Shown piece after piece: positions 63,501 through 64,000 of a stretch of 64,000 nt of DNA. Origin of the DNA: CAJXQU01 sp965223825. GTDB lineage: Bacteria; Pseudomonadota; Gammaproteobacteria; CAJXQU01. The stretch lies in contig OZ245018.1 of the NCBI GenBank assembly GCA_965223825.1, positions 930,001 to 994,000 on the forward strand. The letters run 5' to 3'. Within the stretch, counting starts at the first letter, position 1. Each line of letters begins with the position of its first letter. The notes below the pieces were generated by a model. It had not been told where the DNA came from. It made no database searches and worked only from the letters and a program-made list of their open reading frames with translations. The position numbers were made by a program, and so were the translations under genes.

Positions 63501-64000
63501 ACGCATGGGCCTGAACTTCCGCAAAGACGGGTATCGCTGAAACGTGAAAACACCTGTATTGATATGATGTTCGCGTCTTTCGCAATACCGGAAAAGCTAG
63601 CCCCTTTGCCTGCAGCGATACCGGCGATATGCGTACCGTGGCTGCAGCCAGAGATTGAGTTACTACAAGCCGTCCCGGCCCCTGATCCGACACGAGAAGC
63701 GGCACCACCAGGACAAACACTGGTTGATCCATTCGACGTATTTGTGGTCGAAAAGCAGGCTTCATGAACGACTTTCCCGGATAAAAAGCTATGCGTTTTG
63801 TCGACGCCAGTATCAATGATTGCAACGACTTGGCCCTGACCACTAAAACCAGCAGAAGCGCTATTTGTCGCGCCAATGAGGATAGAGGAGTCAGAAAGCA
63901 GCGGTTTACTCAGGGTATCCGCAAAAATGGCTGTAACGTTTCGGTCATTCGAAATAACACTGATCGCCTCATCGGATACCTGCATTGAGGAATAAGCTAG
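60572..64000 (-). CDS. large secreted S8 protease with BACON-like, PPC-like and FG-GAP-like repeats (N-terminus outside window)
   Basis: 1,142 codons visible; the frame is open to the window edge and lacks the signal peptide and most of the propeptide. Numbering from the Met at 63985: catalytic Asp58, His116 (GCSHGTHIAG), Ser289 (FSGTSMAAPHVSG). Then a BACON-like domain (about 350-455, SASWLTV), a PPC-like domain (about 460-590, SLWWKWLAPANG, DTVLAIYTG), a second BACON-like/PPC-like pair (about 595-830) and six FG-GAP-like repeats to the end. All-beta tail architecture suggests an extracellular, surface- or substrate-bound enzyme. Confidence 0.92.
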   Translation of the reverse strand, partial: LAYSSMQVSDEAISVISNDRNVTAIFADTLSKPLLSDSSILIGATNSASAGFSGQGQVVAIIDTGVDKTHSFLSGKVVHEACFSTTNTSNGSTSVCPGGAASRVGSGAGTACSNSISGCSHGTHIAGIAAGKGASFSGIAKDANIISIQVFSRFSDTRLCGSSGPCVLSYTSDQLSALDHIYSQRNNYNIAAVNMSLGGGEFSTLCDGNPLKAGIDLLRSAGIATVVASGNDGFSSAISAPACISSAISVGSTTKVDTVSSFSNSASFLDLLAPGGSINSSVPGNTFASFSGTSMAAPHVSGAIAILKSVKPDASIDQIENALKQTGALVTDSRNNISIPRIDVNSARSALTPSTTPKLFVSPSNALNVVGPVGGPFTPNSYSFTLRNITSSSSALNYAVTESASWLTVTNGSGQIPANGSTTVTVTVNATANNLSVNDYSTTLLFRNNTNASGNLNIAATLSVTDDNDFYANAIDIGRGGKHTGSTTGNNSTATSENNEPDHAKASGDHSLWWKWLAPANGEMTINTCSSDFDTVLAIYTGTSLQLLSETVSNDDACNLQSEVTWDARAGVLYLIAVDGYVQGPGNTGNVNLAWDFSADTTASPSISVLPTTGRAFSGASSGPFTPTSATYSVTNVGSGTQAIAVQTPAWLTPSKSNVVLAPGAQTTVSFSVNSQANLLPPGVYDGLIDLGFTARAVTLNLTSGTLRNNNFASASVISDGPQTIAWNNDLANKESGEPSHAGNNGGKSVWWKWTPTLNTNVTVNTEGSTFDTLLGVYRGNRVNSLSVVASDDDAGSGLLSSVDIDVVAGATYYIAVDGFNSGSEIDSGQLKLNIEYERQSLRNDFNADGRSDILWRQINTGENYLYTMDAFTVLSNRAINTVSNLGWEVKAINDFNGDKKADILWRHSTTGENWIYLMNGHQILSSLRLNKIAPNWKVAGTGDFDGDGKGDILWRHATVGSNWVYLMDGHKIRSSQEINKVADLNWEIQAVGDFNADGKDDIFWRHTANGLNWIYLMNGSRIAGSNQVNRVTDHAWQVAGVGDFNGDGKSDLFWRHANNGLNWLYLMNGSRLAIESKVNLVSDLNWKVEDVGDYNGDGLSGDILWRHQVTGDNWLYLMNTQKITLDSKINDVGLNWQIAPQ
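60575..61475 (-). repeat. six FG-GAP-like coding repeats (second subtilase)
   Basis: Six in-frame units with DFNGDGKSD-type loops, DILWRH and NWIYLMNG cores; the most regular copies of the three proteins. Confidence 0.8.

Overview
This window reads as chromosomal DNA from a Gram-negative bacterium, most likely a gammaproteobacterium of moderate G+C content (mid-40s percent by eye). The support is the nadK/recN and hrcA-grpE-dnaK-dnaJ-dapB neighbourhood with RpoH-type heat-shock promoters, hslVU, AceK next to isocitrate dehydrogenase, an outer-membrane polysaccharide export system and a VPLPA/PEP-CTERM-type surface protein. No rRNA, tRNA, CRISPR array, intact insertion sequence or prophage was seen. 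The genus cannot be named from the sequence.

Layout. 1-2.7 kb: truncated CHASE-PAS-GGDEF-EAL cyclic-di-GMP protein. 2.8-14.4 kb: purK-purE, a DUF457-type membrane protein, a four-repeat VPLPA-CTERM protein, a CoA-binding protein, an icd-aceK operon in which the kinase/phosphatase sits directly after its substrate, several small membrane or cysteine-rich proteins, and a tautomerase with an MFS transporter. 14.6-22.1 kb: a sugE-type guanidinium exporter behind a guanidine-II-like hairpin, then a long minus-strand run (dppBC-like permeases, nagZ, TraB/GumN, MscS, OpgC-like, nadC). 22.2-31.7 kb: a surface-polysaccharide locus (BY-kinase/co-polymerase, Wza-like export protein, beta-barrel protein, O-antigen ligase/polymerase, clan GH-A hydrolase, Wzx-like flippase) with no glycosyltransferase inside it. 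31.8-37.5 kb: hslVU, a decayed REP-associated tyrosine transposase between two inverted REP hairpins, a lipoprotein, and nadK-recN. 37.5-43.4 kb: the heat-shock operon with a CIRCE operator before hrcA and two sigma-32 promoters. 43.5-49.2 kb: a CsgG-like/peptidoglycan-binding protein, a large MscS-family channel, a chemoreceptor and a coiled-coil protein. 49.4-55.1 kb: nucleotide-sugar genes (UDP-GlcA epimerase, TviB-like dehydrogenase, ManC) facing a sugar-nucleotide-type SDR and a GT2 glycosyltransferase. 55.1-64 kb: a secreted-protease island with a matrixin metalloprotease and two subtilases, the last cut by the window edge. All three carry the same C-terminal module of six FG-GAP/VCBS-like repeats.

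The recurring theme is the cell surface: cyclic-di-GMP signalling, exopolysaccharide assembly, envelope stress channels, sorted surface protein and exported proteases. The most unusual items are (i) the shared six-repeat C-terminal module on three neighbouring proteases with two unrelated catalytic folds, (ii) an IS3-transposase-like helix-turn-helix fused to the N-terminus of the polysaccharide tyrosine kinase, (iii) a single guanidine-II-type ACGA hairpin before sugE, (iv) a REP/RAYT module preserved as a stop-riddled fossil with no frameshift, and (v) double (CIRCE plus RpoH) wiring of the DnaK operon.
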